A stretch of DNA of 64,000 bases from Caballeronia jiangsuensis (GCA_000648925.1 JFHF01000032.1:38126-102125); one strand, 5' to 3'. Shown: positions 35,289 through 44,596, counted from the first letter of the stretch. A program made the numbers and translations. Notes: generated by a model not told the origin, from the sequence alone.

Positions 35289-35777
35289 TTAGGCCGCGGC
35301 GCTCCGCGCACGCTTGCGCGAAGTGCTCTTCCCGGCCGGTCGGCCAGGCCGCTTCGGGCTAGAAGTCCGCGATGTCGATGCCGCACGCCCCCGCCGCGCG
35401 CCTTTCTTCGCAGCGCCGTTCTTGCCTGATGCGGCATCGATCAGATAAGCGCTGCGGTCGGGCGCATCCTTGATCCATGCCGGCGGGCGCGCATGACCAC
35501 TCCAGGTCGCGCCCGATACCGGATCGCGATACTTCGGTGGAAGCTTGGATTTGACCGCGCCGTTCTTTGAAGCAGCGGATTTCTTTGAACCAGCCGGACG
35601 TCCGCGCTGCTTCATTGTTCCCAGGCCTGCCTTGGCGAGGTCTGCTGTCGTCAAGCCAACTTCATCCATCATTGCCCGAATCTTGGCGATCACTTCGACC
35701 GACTCTTTTGCCCGCAGTGCATCCGCGCGCTGCTGCAATTTCCGAATCTGGATTTCCAATTGCGCCAATGTAGCCAT
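35289..35777 (-). CDS. H-NS family nucleoid protein with extra AT-hooks
   Basis: A 162-residue protein. An N-terminal coiled coil for dimerisation occupies ~1-50. The H-NS DNA-binding motif is at ~82-102 (KYRDP-x-G-TWSGHARPPAW). Two AT-hook-like GRPAG motifs at 59-63 and 145-149 sit in Lys/Ala/Ser-rich linkers. It is longer than the ~100-residue Burkholderia core H-NS because of the basic tail. It binds AT-rich DNA and silences transcription. It has an AT-rich upstream region, which may allow autoregulation. Confidence 0.93.
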   Translation of the reverse strand: MATLAQLEIQIRKLQQRADALRAKESVEVIAKIRAMMDEVGLTTADLAKAGLGTMKQRGRPAGSKKSAASKNGAVKSKLPPKYRDPVSGATWSGHARPPAWIKDAPDRSAYLIDAASGKNGAAKKGARRGRAASTSRTSSPKRPGRPAGKSTSRKRARSAAA

Positions 35778-36086
35778 GTCCCCTCCCGGATCGTTGCGTG
35801 ATGGATCGCAAGGCGTTTGTCTAATAAGTACCCTTGACGCCGATTTCCGTCACAAGCAGATCTTATATGGATAACGGCACGCTAAGCACTCTTGTTAAAA
35901 GATTGCTTTGCAATACTTCTATTTAAAAATGCCGCATATCATAAGCGCGTCACTTGCGCGCTTGCGGAACATGGAGCCAGATCGATTTCTCTAACGCGCG
36001 CTCGTCATACGATTGGCGACTCGCGCGGACCGTGCAAGCGGCAAAGACGCGTGCGTTGCGCACGCGTCATGCCGGGCTGAAATCGA
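35778..36086. other. AT-rich region upstream of hns
   Basis: A 309-bp gap whose left half is clearly richer in A/T than the neighbours (TCTTATATGG, TTGTTAAAAG, TATTTAAAAATG), a plausible H-NS binding and promoter region. It includes ATTGC-TTT-GCAAT near 35903. The right half returns to normal composition. No gene is seen. Confidence 0.6.
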
Positions 36087-36527
36087 TCACTCGGAAACGA
36101 CGCCTGATTCCTGTTCGGCCGGTGTCAGTGCAAGCGCCAGAATCATCGCGCCACTATTGAGCGGCACCGAACTGCCGACACGCCTCGGCCTATAGACCGG
36201 TTGTCCGCGTCTGATTGCCTGTCCGCTCAATGCGCATGTTCCGCGCTTACGGGCGGTGCAAAGCGCCCAGACCTGCTCCGAATAGTTGAACGACGTGGGA
36301 TCGTGCCATGAGAGCGCCAGCGTCGATTCGCTCAGGCGTTCCAGCACGCGAATACTGACGCAATGCTCTTCGGGCAGCCCGAAGCATGCACTCTTGACCG
36401 GCACGTTGCGCACGAGCGACCGTGTCATCAGTGCGAGCTTCTCGTTTGCTTCCGTTGGGCGGCTCGCACGGCTGTCGAGCATTGCCAGAGTACGGCTCCA
36501 GGGATCCATCAACGATGGATGCTTCAT
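36087..36527 (-). CDS. DUF3331 domain protein
   Basis: A 146-residue protein of the DUF3331 family, known mainly from Burkholderiaceae. The conserved core is the segment LSWHDPTSFNYSEQVW, then C-x6-C-x-L-SGQ-x-I-x-x-G-x-x-VYRP, a pattern that could hold a metal or a small structural fold. Function is unknown. ATG 36527 is chosen because GCAGGAGCGGAAC precedes it. A much longer in-frame upstream extension lacks conserved-looking sequence. Confidence 0.85.
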   Translation of the reverse strand: MKHPSLMDPWSRTLAMLDSRASRPTEANEKLALMTRSLVRNVPVKSACFGLPEEHCVSIRVLERLSESTLALSWHDPTSFNYSEQVWALCTARKRGTCALSGQAIRRGQPVYRPRRVGSSVPLNSGAMILALALTPAEQESGVVSE

Positions 36528-36969
36528 GTTCCGCTCCTGCTGGCGGCAAGTCCGCCGCGACGAAAGCCGGGGGACGTTGCCGGTGGAGTTCCGGGGAATG
36601 CGCCGCACGACCCGCTTCCTGAGCCGGTATGCCGCGCCGCTTCGGATGATCGTTCCTAGAGTAGTACACCTGAGCATGCTTTTGTTTTCATTTTTCTTGG
36701 ACATACTTCGATGCGCACGCCGGCTTTGACATTTGGGATCGGCGTGACATGTTGCGCCCGGGCGGGTGCAACCCGCGCTACTCAGCAGCCATTTAACGCG
36801 GAATCACCACGAACGAACGTTCGCTTAAATCATCTGATGTTCTCTTCGTGGCACGCGCGTTGCGCCTGCTTCTGGCCGTTTGCGCACGTTTCACGCTGAA
36901 TCGAGGATGCGCGAACTCGCAGATTTCTGACACAATAAAACCAGCGAACCGCATTTCTCCTGCCGGAAC
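36528..36969. other. Intergenic region, 442 bp, with a CGAACGTTCG palindrome
   Basis: Between DUF3331 (left) and DUF1488 (right). It contains a T-rich stretch (36676-36705), a short hairpin GCGGGT-GCA-ACCCGC near 36765-36780 and the palindrome CGAACGTTCG at 36814-36823. No supported gene is present. The divergent promoters are expected here. Confidence 0.55.
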
Positions 36970-37239
36970 ATGACAAGCAAGCTCTCGATCCATGCCACGA
37001 TCTCGGCAGACCGCGCCTCGGTAAGCTTTGTCGCGTTCTCTCGCGAGCAGGCGATTCAGTGCAACATCACGCGCAAGGCATTGGAGCAGTGCTTCTGGGC
37101 GCCGGCCGGCGCCAGCGACGAGCGCCTGTTAAAGGCGCTCAGCGACGGCTACGAACGAATCAGCGCTCGCGTGCATCGAAAGTTTCTTGCTCATCCATCC
37201 AGTTCGATTCATCTGGATGTCATCGATTTTTCTTCTTAG
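36970..37239 (+). CDS. DUF1488 family protein
   Basis: An 89-residue cytoplasmic protein with the DUF1488 pattern: an N-terminal strand region (VSFVAFSREQAIQCNITRKALEQCF across ~17-42) and helical C-terminal half. Function is unknown. Its stop overlaps the stop of the convergent cytochrome c gene by 4 bp. Confidence 0.75.
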   Translation: MTSKLSIHATISADRASVSFVAFSREQAIQCNITRKALEQCFWAPAGASDERLLKALSDGYERISARVHRKFLAHPSSSIHLDVIDFSS

Positions 37240-38504
37240 CGCGCTGCCTGCGTCGCCTTGCGCATCTTCGCCACGTCCTCCGTTTGTACCGCCGCCGTGT
37301 TGTTGTTCCAGGCGCCGCGAATGAAGGTCAGCACGTCGGCGACTTGCTGATCGCTCAGCACCGGCGCATAACGAGGCATCGGATACGGCGCGGGTACGCC
37401 ATTCAGTACGAGATCGCCGGTACCGTTCAGCGTGACGTTGATGAGCGAAGACGGGTCCTTTTCCAGCACGTTCGGATTACCCGCAAGCGGTGCGAGCATC
37501 GGTGCAAAGCCGCGGCCGTCCACGCCATGACAATGCATGCAATAGGCCGTGTAGACGCGCGCACCCGAGTCCGTCGCGGCCGGGCGTGTCAATGACACTT
37601 TAGTGGCTTTCGGATCATATGAATACTGCGCGCCGCCATTCCCGCCCGATGCAGGCAATGATTTCAGGTATCGCGCCATTGCGCCGACATCGGCGTCGCT
37701 TAGTCCTTGCGTGCTGTTGTTGATGACGCTCGTCATCGAGCCGAATGCCGACGCATGAGCATTCGCGCCCGTCTTTAGAAAGGTGGCAACGTCCTGTTCG
37801 GACCAGCGTCCGAGTCCCGTATTGTGCTCGCCCGTCAGATTGGAAGCGAACCAGTTATCGAGCAAGCCGCCCGTCAAATACGCGCTGCTGCTTTCGTCCA
37901 GACCTTTTTCCTGAAACGCGATGCCGCGCGGGGTATGACACGATCCGCAATGTCCGAGGCCCTGAATCAGATAGGCGCCGCGATTCCACGCGACATCCTG
38001 GCCTGCCTTGCTTCGATAAATGCCTTTGTCGAGAAACACCGCATTCCAGAGCTTCAACGGCCAGCGCATATTGAGCGGCCATTTGATATCCGGCTCGCGA
38101 TTCACCTGCTTGACAGCCGTGACGCCATGCATGAAATAAGCGTAGAGGGCATGCATGTCCTCGTCGTTGATCTTTGCATAAGACGGATAGGGCATCGCCG
38201 GATAAAGATTGTGGCCGTCCTTGGCCACGCCCTCACGCAATGCCCGCGCGAAATCTTCTTCCGTGTAGCGGCCGATGCCGGTGTCCGGATCGGGCGTGAT
38301 ATTGGTCGTGTAGATCGCGCCCAATGGCGTCGTCATCGGCAAGCCGCCGGCAAGTGGCTTGCCGCGCGGCGCCGAATGGCACGCGACGCAATCACCCGCC
38401 TTGGCGAGATACGCGCCACGCGCGACCAGCGCATCGTCGGCCGCGTGGGCCGAAGCCGTGAATGCGAACAACGTCGCAATCAGAGGCTTGAATGCATTTC
38501 TCAT
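37236..38504 (-). CDS. Triheme cytochrome c subunit
   Basis: A 422-residue periplasmic protein. Signal peptide ~1-21 (ending SAHA) is followed by three CxxCH hemes at 39-43 (CVACH), 186-190 (CGSCH) and 322-326 (CMHCH). The arrangement matches the cytochrome subunit of membrane-linked alcohol, gluconate or aldehyde dehydrogenases. It follows the molybdopterin subunit by 10 bp, so it probably takes electrons from the molybdenum hydroxylase and passes them to the respiratory chain. Confidence 0.94.
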   Translation of the reverse strand: MRNAFKPLIATLFAFTASAHAADDALVARGAYLAKAGDCVACHSAPRGKPLAGGLPMTTPLGAIYTTNITPDPDTGIGRYTEEDFARALREGVAKDGHNLYPAMPYPSYAKINDEDMHALYAYFMHGVTAVKQVNREPDIKWPLNMRWPLKLWNAVFLDKGIYRSKAGQDVAWNRGAYLIQGLGHCGSCHTPRGIAFQEKGLDESSSAYLTGGLLDNWFASNLTGEHNTGLGRWSEQDVATFLKTGANAHASAFGSMTSVINNSTQGLSDADVGAMARYLKSLPASGGNGGAQYSYDPKATKVSLTRPAATDSGARVYTAYCMHCHGVDGRGFAPMLAPLAGNPNVLEKDPSSLINVTLNGTGDLVLNGVPAPYPMPRYAPVLSDQQVADVLTFIRGAWNNNTAAVQTEDVAKMRKATQAAR

Positions 38505-38514
38505 GACAGCCTCC

Positions 38515-40749
38515 TCAAGCGCTTTGCAATTGATTGCCTACCGGTAACTGCCTTATACGCTTGCCTGTCGCTGCATGGATCGCGTTGGTGATAGCCGGCG
38601 CGAGCGCCGCCGTGCCGGGTTCGCCAATGCCGCCCGGCGCTTCCGTGCTCTTTACGATATGCACTTCCACCGGCGGCGTTTCGTGAATGCGCAGCATTCG
38701 ATAATCGGTGAAATTGCTTTGCTCGACGCGCCCGTCCTTGATCGTGATTTCGCTATAAAGCGCCGCCGTGATGCCGAAGATGATGCCGCCCTGCACTTGT
38801 GCTTCGACTGTATTGGGATTCACGACCATGCCGCAATCCACCGCGCATACGATACGGTTCACCTTCACCGCGCCGTCCTTGTCGACCGTGACATCCGCGA
38901 CGATCGAGAAGAAGCTGCCGAACGCATGCATGACCGAGACGCCGCGCCCTTGTCCTTGCGGCACCGATTGCTTTCCCCAGGCGGCCGCCTGTGTCGCGAC
39001 GTCGAGCACGTTGCGTGCGCGCGGCGACTTGCCGAGCAGAGCGCGCCGGTATTCGACGGGGTCCGCTTTCGCCTGAACCGCGAGTTCATCGATAAAGCTT
39101 TCGACGACGAACGTACCGCGCGTCGGTCCCACGCCGCGCCAGAACGCGGTGGGCACGTCATGCGGTTCGAGCCGCACATAATCGACGAGCTGGTTGGGCA
39201 AATCATAGGGAAGATCGGATGCCACTTCGACTGCGTCGGGATCGACACCGTCCTTGACAGCCGGCGGCGCAAAACGCGCGAGCACCGATGACCCGACGAT
39301 ACGATGCGTCCATGCGACCGGCTTTCCGCCCGCATCGAGTCCCGCGGATAGCTTGTCGTAATAGCATGGCCGATACATGTCGTGCTGAATGTCTTCCTCA
39401 CGCGACCATGTCACCTTGACGGGCACGCCGAGCGCCTTGCCGATCTTGAGCGCTTGCGTGGCCATGTCGAATTCGAGCCGCCTGCCGAAGCCGCCGCCAA
39501 GCAGATGGTTATGCACGACGATCTTGTCGGCGGGCAAGCCGGTCGCTTTCATTCCGGCATCGCGAATACGCGTAGGCACTTGCGTGCCGAGCCAGATATC
39601 GCAGCCATCGGGGCGTACATGCACGGTGCAGTTGATCGGCTCCATCGTCGCATGCGCGAGAAAAGGCTGGACGTAGACAGCGTCGACGCGCGTCTTCGCC
39701 TTCGAAAACGCGTCGTTTACGTCGCCTTCCTTGCGCGCGACAGCGCCCGTGCGTTGCGATGCATTCGCCATGTCATCGACGATCTGCTTCGTCGATACGC
39801 CGGCGCTCGGGCCTTCGTTCCATTGAATCTGCAATGCGGCGGCGCCTCGCTTGGCAGCCCACGTATGGTCGCCGATCACCGCGACGCCATTGTCGAATTT
39901 CACTACCTGACGCACGCCGGGAATCTTCTTCGCGTTGCTATCGTCGACCGATGCCAGCGTGCCACCGAATACAGGGCAATTCACGATAGCCGCATAAAGC
40001 ATGTCGGGCAAGCGCACGTCGAGACCGAACATCGCGGTGCCGTCGACTTTCTCCGGCGAATCGAGACGTCTGACCGGCGTGCCGATTATCTTGAAGCTAT
40101 TCGCATCTTTTAACTTGATGTCTTGCGGCACCGGCAATTTCGCGGCCGCTTCGGCGAGATCGGCATAACTCGCGCTACGATCGCCCGATGCATGCATCAC
40201 CTTGCCCCCCTGCGCCACACAAGACGACGGATCGCATTGCCATTGCTGCGCCGCCGCCGCGACGAGCATCATGCGCGCGGCCGCACCCGCACGGCGCAAC
40301 GGCTCCCATGCATAGCGCACGGAAGTCGAACCGCCCGTCAACTGGCCGCCCAATAGCGGGTCTGTGAAAAGCTTTTCGTTGGGCGGTGCATGATCGATCG
40401 TGACGCTGTCGAGCGGCACGTCGAGTTCCTCGGCGATCAACATGGGTAACGCGGTATAAACGCCCTGACCCATTTCGACCTTCGGCATGATGAGCACGAT
40501 CTTGCCGCTCTTGTCGATCTGCACGAAAGCATTCGGCGCGAATACGCCGTCTTGCGGAGACTCGACGCCATCGCCGCCGATCACCGACTTGCCTTTGTTC
40601 TGATCCTGGCTCGCGGCCGGCAAGCTGAAGCCGATCAGCAATCCGCCGCTTGCGGCGACACTCGCCGTCACACCGAACTTCAGAAACGCGCGACGCGAGA
40701 ACCCCGCGCGCGCCGCATGACGTCCCGCTTCAATCAGTCCTTGCGACAT
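38515..40749 (-). CDS. Molybdopterin-binding subunit (IorB/xanthine dehydrogenase family)
   Basis: A 744-residue protein with a Tat signal (SRRAFLKFGVTASVAASGG split at ~17-40), consistent with export of a folded molybdenum-cofactor protein. The large family domain holds GRRLEFD-type GGGFGRRLEFD, IECTV-like MEPINCTVHV, and the C-terminal GGIGEPGTAALAPAI with the proton-shuttle Glu. It resembles isoquinoline 1-oxidoreductase and periplasmic aldehyde oxidase beta subunits. It hydroxylates or oxidises an aldehyde or N-heterocycle. GGAGGCGTGAC precedes the ATG. The gap to the 2Fe-2S gene is 1 bp. Confidence 0.94.
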   Translation of the reverse strand: MSQGLIEAGRHAARAGFSRRAFLKFGVTASVAASGGLLIGFSLPAASQDQNKGKSVIGGDGVESPQDGVFAPNAFVQIDKSGKIVLIMPKVEMGQGVYTALPMLIAEELDVPLDSVTIDHAPPNEKLFTDPLLGGQLTGGSTSVRYAWEPLRRAGAAARMMLVAAAAQQWQCDPSSCVAQGGKVMHASGDRSASYADLAEAAAKLPVPQDIKLKDANSFKIIGTPVRRLDSPEKVDGTAMFGLDVRLPDMLYAAIVNCPVFGGTLASVDDSNAKKIPGVRQVVKFDNGVAVIGDHTWAAKRGAAALQIQWNEGPSAGVSTKQIVDDMANASQRTGAVARKEGDVNDAFSKAKTRVDAVYVQPFLAHATMEPINCTVHVRPDGCDIWLGTQVPTRIRDAGMKATGLPADKIVVHNHLLGGGFGRRLEFDMATQALKIGKALGVPVKVTWSREEDIQHDMYRPCYYDKLSAGLDAGGKPVAWTHRIVGSSVLARFAPPAVKDGVDPDAVEVASDLPYDLPNQLVDYVRLEPHDVPTAFWRGVGPTRGTFVVESFIDELAVQAKADPVEYRRALLGKSPRARNVLDVATQAAAWGKQSVPQGQGRGVSVMHAFGSFFSIVADVTVDKDGAVKVNRIVCAVDCGMVVNPNTVEAQVQGGIIFGITAALYSEITIKDGRVEQSNFTDYRMLRIHETPPVEVHIVKSTEAPGGIGEPGTAALAPAITNAIHAATGKRIRQLPVGNQLQSA

Positions 40750-40750
40750 G

Positions 40751-41206
40751 TCACGCCTCCTTCGCGGCCTGCTTGATGGCCGCACGGATGCGGTGATAAG
40801 TGCCGCAGCGACAGATATTGCCCGCCATTGCGGCATCGATATCGGAATCGTTGGGATCGGGAACGGTCGTCAGCAATGCCGCCGCGGACATGACTTGTCC
40901 GGATTGGCAATAACCGCACTGCACGACATCGAGCCGACGCCATGCTTCTTGCACTTTCCTGCCGGAAGGCGTGTCGCCGACCGCTTCGATCGTCGTCACC
41001 TTGCGATCGCCGACCGCTGCGACCGGCAATACGCATGAACGAACGGCGACGCCATCGAGATGAACGGTGCATGCGCCGCATTGCGCGATACCGCAGCCGA
41101 ATTTGGTGCCTGTGAGTCCCACGATGTCGCGCAATACCCAAAGTAGCGGCATGTCGGGCGGCGCATCGACCGTATGGTTCTGGCCGTTGATGGAAAGCGT
41201 AGTCAT
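40751..41206 (-). CDS. 2Fe-2S subunit of molybdenum hydroxylase (IorA-like)
   Basis: A 151-residue protein with two 2Fe-2S clusters: a plant-type cluster with Cys38, 43, 46 and 58, and a second cluster with Cys97, 100, 132 and 134 (QCGYCQSGQ, ICRCGTY). It carries electrons from the molybdopterin site to the cytochrome subunit. It has no signal and presumably travels with the Tat substrate. It heads a three-gene operon. Confidence 0.95.
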   Translation of the reverse strand: MTTLSINGQNHTVDAPPDMPLLWVLRDIVGLTGTKFGCGIAQCGACTVHLDGVAVRSCVLPVAAVGDRKVTTIEAVGDTPSGRKVQEAWRRLDVVQCGYCQSGQVMSAAALLTTVPDPNDSDIDAAMAGNICRCGTYHRIRAAIKQAAKEA

Positions 41207-41247
41207 GAGCGGCTCCGGCTTATAAGGTTTTGGCGGATCGCAGATGG

Positions 41248-41275
41248 CCGACTGCGTGGGGCGGCAGTCGGTTTT
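41248..41275 (+). terminator. Hairpin with T-run in the ior operon leader
   Basis: CCGACTGC (41248-41255) and GCAGTCGG (41264-41271) form an 8-bp stem with an 8-nt loop followed by TTTT on the plus strand. No plus-strand gene ends here. On the minus strand the hairpin would lie ~42 nt upstream of the 2Fe-2S start with no U-run. It could be a leader structure or a plus-strand terminator blocking antisense transcription. Confidence 0.45.
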
Positions 41276-41472
41276 CAGGCATCCGGATTGTAGCGCCGAC
41301 TAAAAAATCAGGCTTGGATGGCGGCGCGCTCACGGATAACTTTGTTCTCGCGCTTAAGTTTGGTGCGCGCTATTTTGATTGCTCTGATTGCCTGAAACTC
41401 CGGTAATGACGCAAGCCTTACGGATTTAAAGAATGCTAATCGACAAGACAGTTAGTTGCAGCGTAAATCAAT

Positions 41473-42342
41473 TTACTTTCCGCCAAGTGCTGCCATGGTT
41501 TCGTCCAGCAAGACACGCAGTCGCGCGACGCGTTTGAGATCACGGTGATAACCCAGCCATACGTCCCTTCCAGGCGGCACTTCCCCTAGATCGAAGCGAG
41601 CAAGGCGCGTATCGGCATCGCCGAGCGGACATGGCAAGACCGCGTAGCCCGCGCCTTGGGCGCACATATGCGCTTGCGCGTCGCGATTATTGCTGCCGAA
41701 AACGATCTTCGCCCTGGGCAACATGCGCTTTACCCAAAGCACGTCCGGCAACTGATCGAATGCGCTATCCATACTGATGAGCGTGTGCCCTTTTCCATCA
41801 CCCGCTTTCGGTGATACAAGATCGGCGCGTCCATACAGCGCGTAATCGATATGCATGAGCTTGCGCTGTACGACATCCGGTTCATCGAATGGCGTGATGC
41901 GAAACACGAGGTCCGCCTCGCGCCGCGCAAGGTTATAGCGCCGCGCATCGGTGACGAGTTCGATCGATACCTCGGGATGTTTCGCGAGAAAGCGCGCGAA
42001 TATCGGCGTAAGCACATGCACGCCGAACCAGTCCGACGATGAAACCCGCAGCAAGCCCGTGAGCTTCGCGTCCTGACCCGCGAGCGCACGCGTGAAGCCG
42101 AGCGCCTCTTCTTCCATGCGTTCGGCATACGAAAGCACGGCCGCGCCCTCGTCGGTCAATACGAAACCATCGCTCGTACGCTGGAAAAGCACATGACCCA
42201 GCGATTCTTCGAGCGCGCGCAGTCGCCGCCCCATCGTCGGCTGAGTTTGCCCGATCATCCTCGCGGCCGCGCCGAGCGTACCGCTTCGCGCAATCGCGAG
42301 GAAGATGCGAACGTCGCTCCATTCGAGATTCGGTCCATTCAT
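41473..42342 (-). CDS. LysR-family transcriptional regulator
   Basis: A 289-residue LTTR. The N-terminal winged helix is clear (LEWSDVRIFLAIARSGTLGAAARMIGQTQPTMGRRLRALEE over ~5-45). The rest is the periplasmic-binding-like effector domain. It is divergent from the quinone oxidoreductase gene at 42444, which is the classical LysR arrangement, so it probably controls that gene. Start MNGPNLEWSD at 42342; the frame extends upstream but without family sequence. Confidence 0.94.
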   Translation of the reverse strand: MNGPNLEWSDVRIFLAIARSGTLGAAARMIGQTQPTMGRRLRALEESLGHVLFQRTSDGFVLTDEGAAVLSYAERMEEEALGFTRALAGQDAKLTGLLRVSSSDWFGVHVLTPIFARFLAKHPEVSIELVTDARRYNLARREADLVFRITPFDEPDVVQRKLMHIDYALYGRADLVSPKAGDGKGHTLISMDSAFDQLPDVLWVKRMLPRAKIVFGSNNRDAQAHMCAQGAGYAVLPCPLGDADTRLARFDLGEVPPGRDVWLGYHRDLKRVARLRVLLDETMAALGGK

Positions 42343-42376
42343 TTTCGTATGAACGCCGTGCAGTTCTGTCGATTTA

Positions 42377-42392
42377 CATGCCAACGTGCATG
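42377..42392. promoter_or_regulatory. Candidate LysR box
   Basis: CATGC-CAACGT-GCATG is a 16-bp inverted repeat in the short divergent region between the LysR gene and the oxidoreductase gene, matching the LysR dyad geometry. It is inferred from symmetry and position. Confidence 0.5.
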
Positions 42393-42443
42393 GCGGAGTA
42401 TGAGCGCATTGCAATCAACCTTCAATGTTTCCGGGAGCCCGCG

Positions 42444-43448
42444 ATGTCCACCATGCAAGCACTCGTACTCGATCGTCATAACGGCCCGCTCGAACTCGTC
42501 GAACTCGATCGTCCCGAACCTGGGCCGGGGCAAGTACTCGTGCGCATCGCGGCGAGCGGGCTCAATCCGCTCGACACGAAGATCCGCGCGGGCGCAGCGG
42601 CCCATGCGAAACATCCGCTTCCGCTCGTGCTCGGCATCGATATGGCCGGTGTCGTCGAAGCAGTCGGTGCGGGCGTCGATGCGTTCAAGCCGGGCGATGC
42701 GGTCTATGGCATGACCGGTGGTGTCGGCGGCATTCAGGGTTCGCTCGCGCAATATGCCGCGGTCGATGCCGCGCTTATCGCGCATAAGCCCGCGAATCTT
42801 TCGATGCGCCACGCAGCCGCGCTGCCGCTCGCTTTCATCACGTCTTATGCGGGCATCGTCGATCGTGCGCATCTACAGGCGGGACAAACCGTGCTCGTGC
42901 AGGGCGGCGCCGGTGGCGTCGGGCACGTGTCCGTGCAACTCGCGCGCGCACTCGGCGCGCATGTCTTCGCGACCGCAAGCGAGCGCGATCACGCCTTCAT
43001 CCATAGCCTCGACGCGACGCCGATCGATTACCGCAAGACGAGCGTCGAGCAATACGTCGCCACGCATACGAATGGCGCGGGCTTCGATCTCGTCGTGGAT
43101 ACGGTCGGCGGCGCTTCACTCGATGCATCGTTTGCAGCGGTGAAGCACTTCGGTCATGTGGTCAGCGCGTTGGGATGGGGCACTCATGCGCTCGCGCCGC
43201 TGTCGTTTCGCGAGGCAAGTTATTCGGGCGTGTTCACGCTGCATCCGCTATTGACGGGACAGCATCGCGCGCATCATGGCGAGATGCTGTATGAAGCGAA
43301 GCGGCTTGCCGAAGCGGGCAAGCTCGCGCCCCGCATCGATGCGAGACGCTTCGATTTGAACAGCGCCGAGCGTGCTTATGAAGCGCTTCTGGATGGCACG
43401 GCGCGCGGCAAGATCATCGTCGATGTGGATGCGGCGCTCGTCGGCTAG
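42444..43448 (+). CDS. Quinone oxidoreductase-like MDR dehydrogenase
   Basis: A 334-residue medium-chain dehydrogenase/reductase. The N-terminal GroES-like part contains VRIAASGLNPLDTKIRAG and LGIDMAGVV; the Rossmann motif is QGGAGGVGHVSVQLARALGA (in ~151-170). Zinc ligands of the alcohol dehydrogenases are absent, consistent with NADPH:quinone reductase or enoyl reductase. Start ATG 42444 is used because the preceding codons are not family-like. It is divergent from the LysR gene. Confidence 0.92.
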   Translation: MSTMQALVLDRHNGPLELVELDRPEPGPGQVLVRIAASGLNPLDTKIRAGAAAHAKHPLPLVLGIDMAGVVEAVGAGVDAFKPGDAVYGMTGGVGGIQGSLAQYAAVDAALIAHKPANLSMRHAAALPLAFITSYAGIVDRAHLQAGQTVLVQGGAGGVGHVSVQLARALGAHVFATASERDHAFIHSLDATPIDYRKTSVEQYVATHTNGAGFDLVVDTVGGASLDASFAAVKHFGHVVSALGWGTHALAPLSFREASYSGVFTLHPLLTGQHRAHHGEMLYEAKRLAEAGKLAPRIDARRFDLNSAERAYEALLDGTARGKIIVDVDAALVG

Positions 43449-43452
43449 GCAA

Positions 43453-43980
43453 TCAGCCGAATACGCCCGCGAGACCGAGAAGCGCGCTCGCCGCGACGAG
43501 ATAGATCGGATTGAGCTTGCTGCGATAAGCGACCGCCGCGCATACGACCGTGCATAGCGCGCGCGACACGTTCACATCCGTCTCGCGCGCAAACACATAA
43601 GCGGCCGATACGAGCAGGCCCACGGTCACGGGTGCGAGTCCCTTGCGAATGGCGGTGACGATGCGCGAGTCCTGCCTGCGCTCCACCCATGCGCTCACGA
43701 AGTAGGCCATCAGGGAAGAAGGCAGGATCTTCGCGGCCGTCGAAACGAGTGCGCCGGCAAGCCCCGCCGCCTGAAAGCCGATCAATGCGACCGCCATGCC
43801 GTTCGGACCCGGCGCGGCCTGCGTGATCGAGAAGAACGTGACGAACTGCTCGCCCGTGACCCAGTGACGCGTATCGACCGCATAGCGCTGGATATCGGCG
43901 AGCGTTGCATTCATGCCGCCCACGGCGAGCAACGACCAGATCGAGCCATGCAGGAAAAGATCGGCGAGCGTGCTCCACAT
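43453..43980 (-). CDS. Chromate transporter family protein, half 2
   Basis: A 175-residue membrane protein, one CHR domain (~6 membrane segments; FVTFFSITQAAPGPNGMAVALIGFQ carried across ~41-65). It is half the size of a full ChrA. It follows the second half-gene by 4 bp, so the pair could assemble as a heterodimer that exports chromate or another anion. True chromate resistance is not assured; many short CHR proteins have no known substrate. Confidence 0.9.
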   Translation of the reverse strand: MWSTLADLFLHGSIWSLLAVGGMNATLADIQRYAVDTRHWVTGEQFVTFFSITQAAPGPNGMAVALIGFQAAGLAGALVSTAAKILPSSLMAYFVSAWVERRQDSRIVTAIRKGLAPVTVGLLVSAAYVFARETDVNVSRALCTVVCAAVAYRSKLNPIYLVAASALLGLAGVFG

Positions 43981-43984
43981 CGCG

Positions 43985-44596
43985 TCAATCCTTGCGCGCG
44001 CGACGCAGCATCGCGATCGTGCCGAGCGGCCCGAGCACGGCGAGCACGATCAGAAGCGGAATCTTCATGAGCGCAATACCGATGAACGTCGCCGCGACGA
44101 GCACGATGCTCGCTACGCTACGGGGCAGGCTCGTCACGAGCTTGAGAACGGTCGCGATCACGAGCCCCGTTGCGGCTGGCATGAGTCCCGCGAAAAGATG
44201 TTCGGTGATCGCAGCATGTCCCCATCGGGCATACGCATAGGCGATGCCGATCGTGATGATGGTCGGCGCGAGATACAGCCCGAACACCGCGATCGCCGCG
44301 CCTTTCGCGCCGTGATATTGCCGCCCGAGCACGGTCGCGATGTTCGCGACGTTCGGTCCCGGCAGCAATTGCGCGAGCGGCAACAACTCCGCGAACTCGC
44401 GATTCGTGAGCCAGCCCAGACGCTCCACCAGCATGCGTCGCGCCCACGGCAATACGCCGCCAAAGCCCGTCAGTCCGATAAAAAAGAAAGCCTTGAAGAG
44501 CGCGAACGACGTGGGCACGGGCGGCACGCCGGACGTATTCATTTCGCTCGACGACGCGGCAGCGGGCGAAGTCTCGCGGATCGTATGGGCAGTCAT
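43985..44596 (-). CDS. Chromate transporter family protein, half 1
   Basis: A 203-residue membrane protein, the other CHR half. The motif region FKAFFFIGLTGFGGVLPWARR (~31-51) and LLPLAQLLPGPNVANIATVLG are typical of the N-terminal ChrA half. It is upstream of half 2 and probably the partner. The two are encoded by separate short genes rather than one fused ChrA. Confidence 0.9.
   Translation of the reverse strand: MTAHTIRETSPAAASSSEMNTSGVPPVPTSFALFKAFFFIGLTGFGGVLPWARRMLVERLGWLTNREFAELLPLAQLLPGPNVANIATVLGRQYHGAKGAAIAVFGLYLAPTIITIGIAYAYARWGHAAITEHLFAGLMPAATGLVIATVLKLVTSLPRSVASIVLVAATFIGIALMKIPLLIVLAVLGPLGTIAMLRRARKD

Noticed and set aside
37824..38591. A 255-codon plus-strand frame opposite the cytochrome c gene
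   Set aside because: The minus strand holds three CxxCH motifs and a signal peptide; the plus frame is a shadow.
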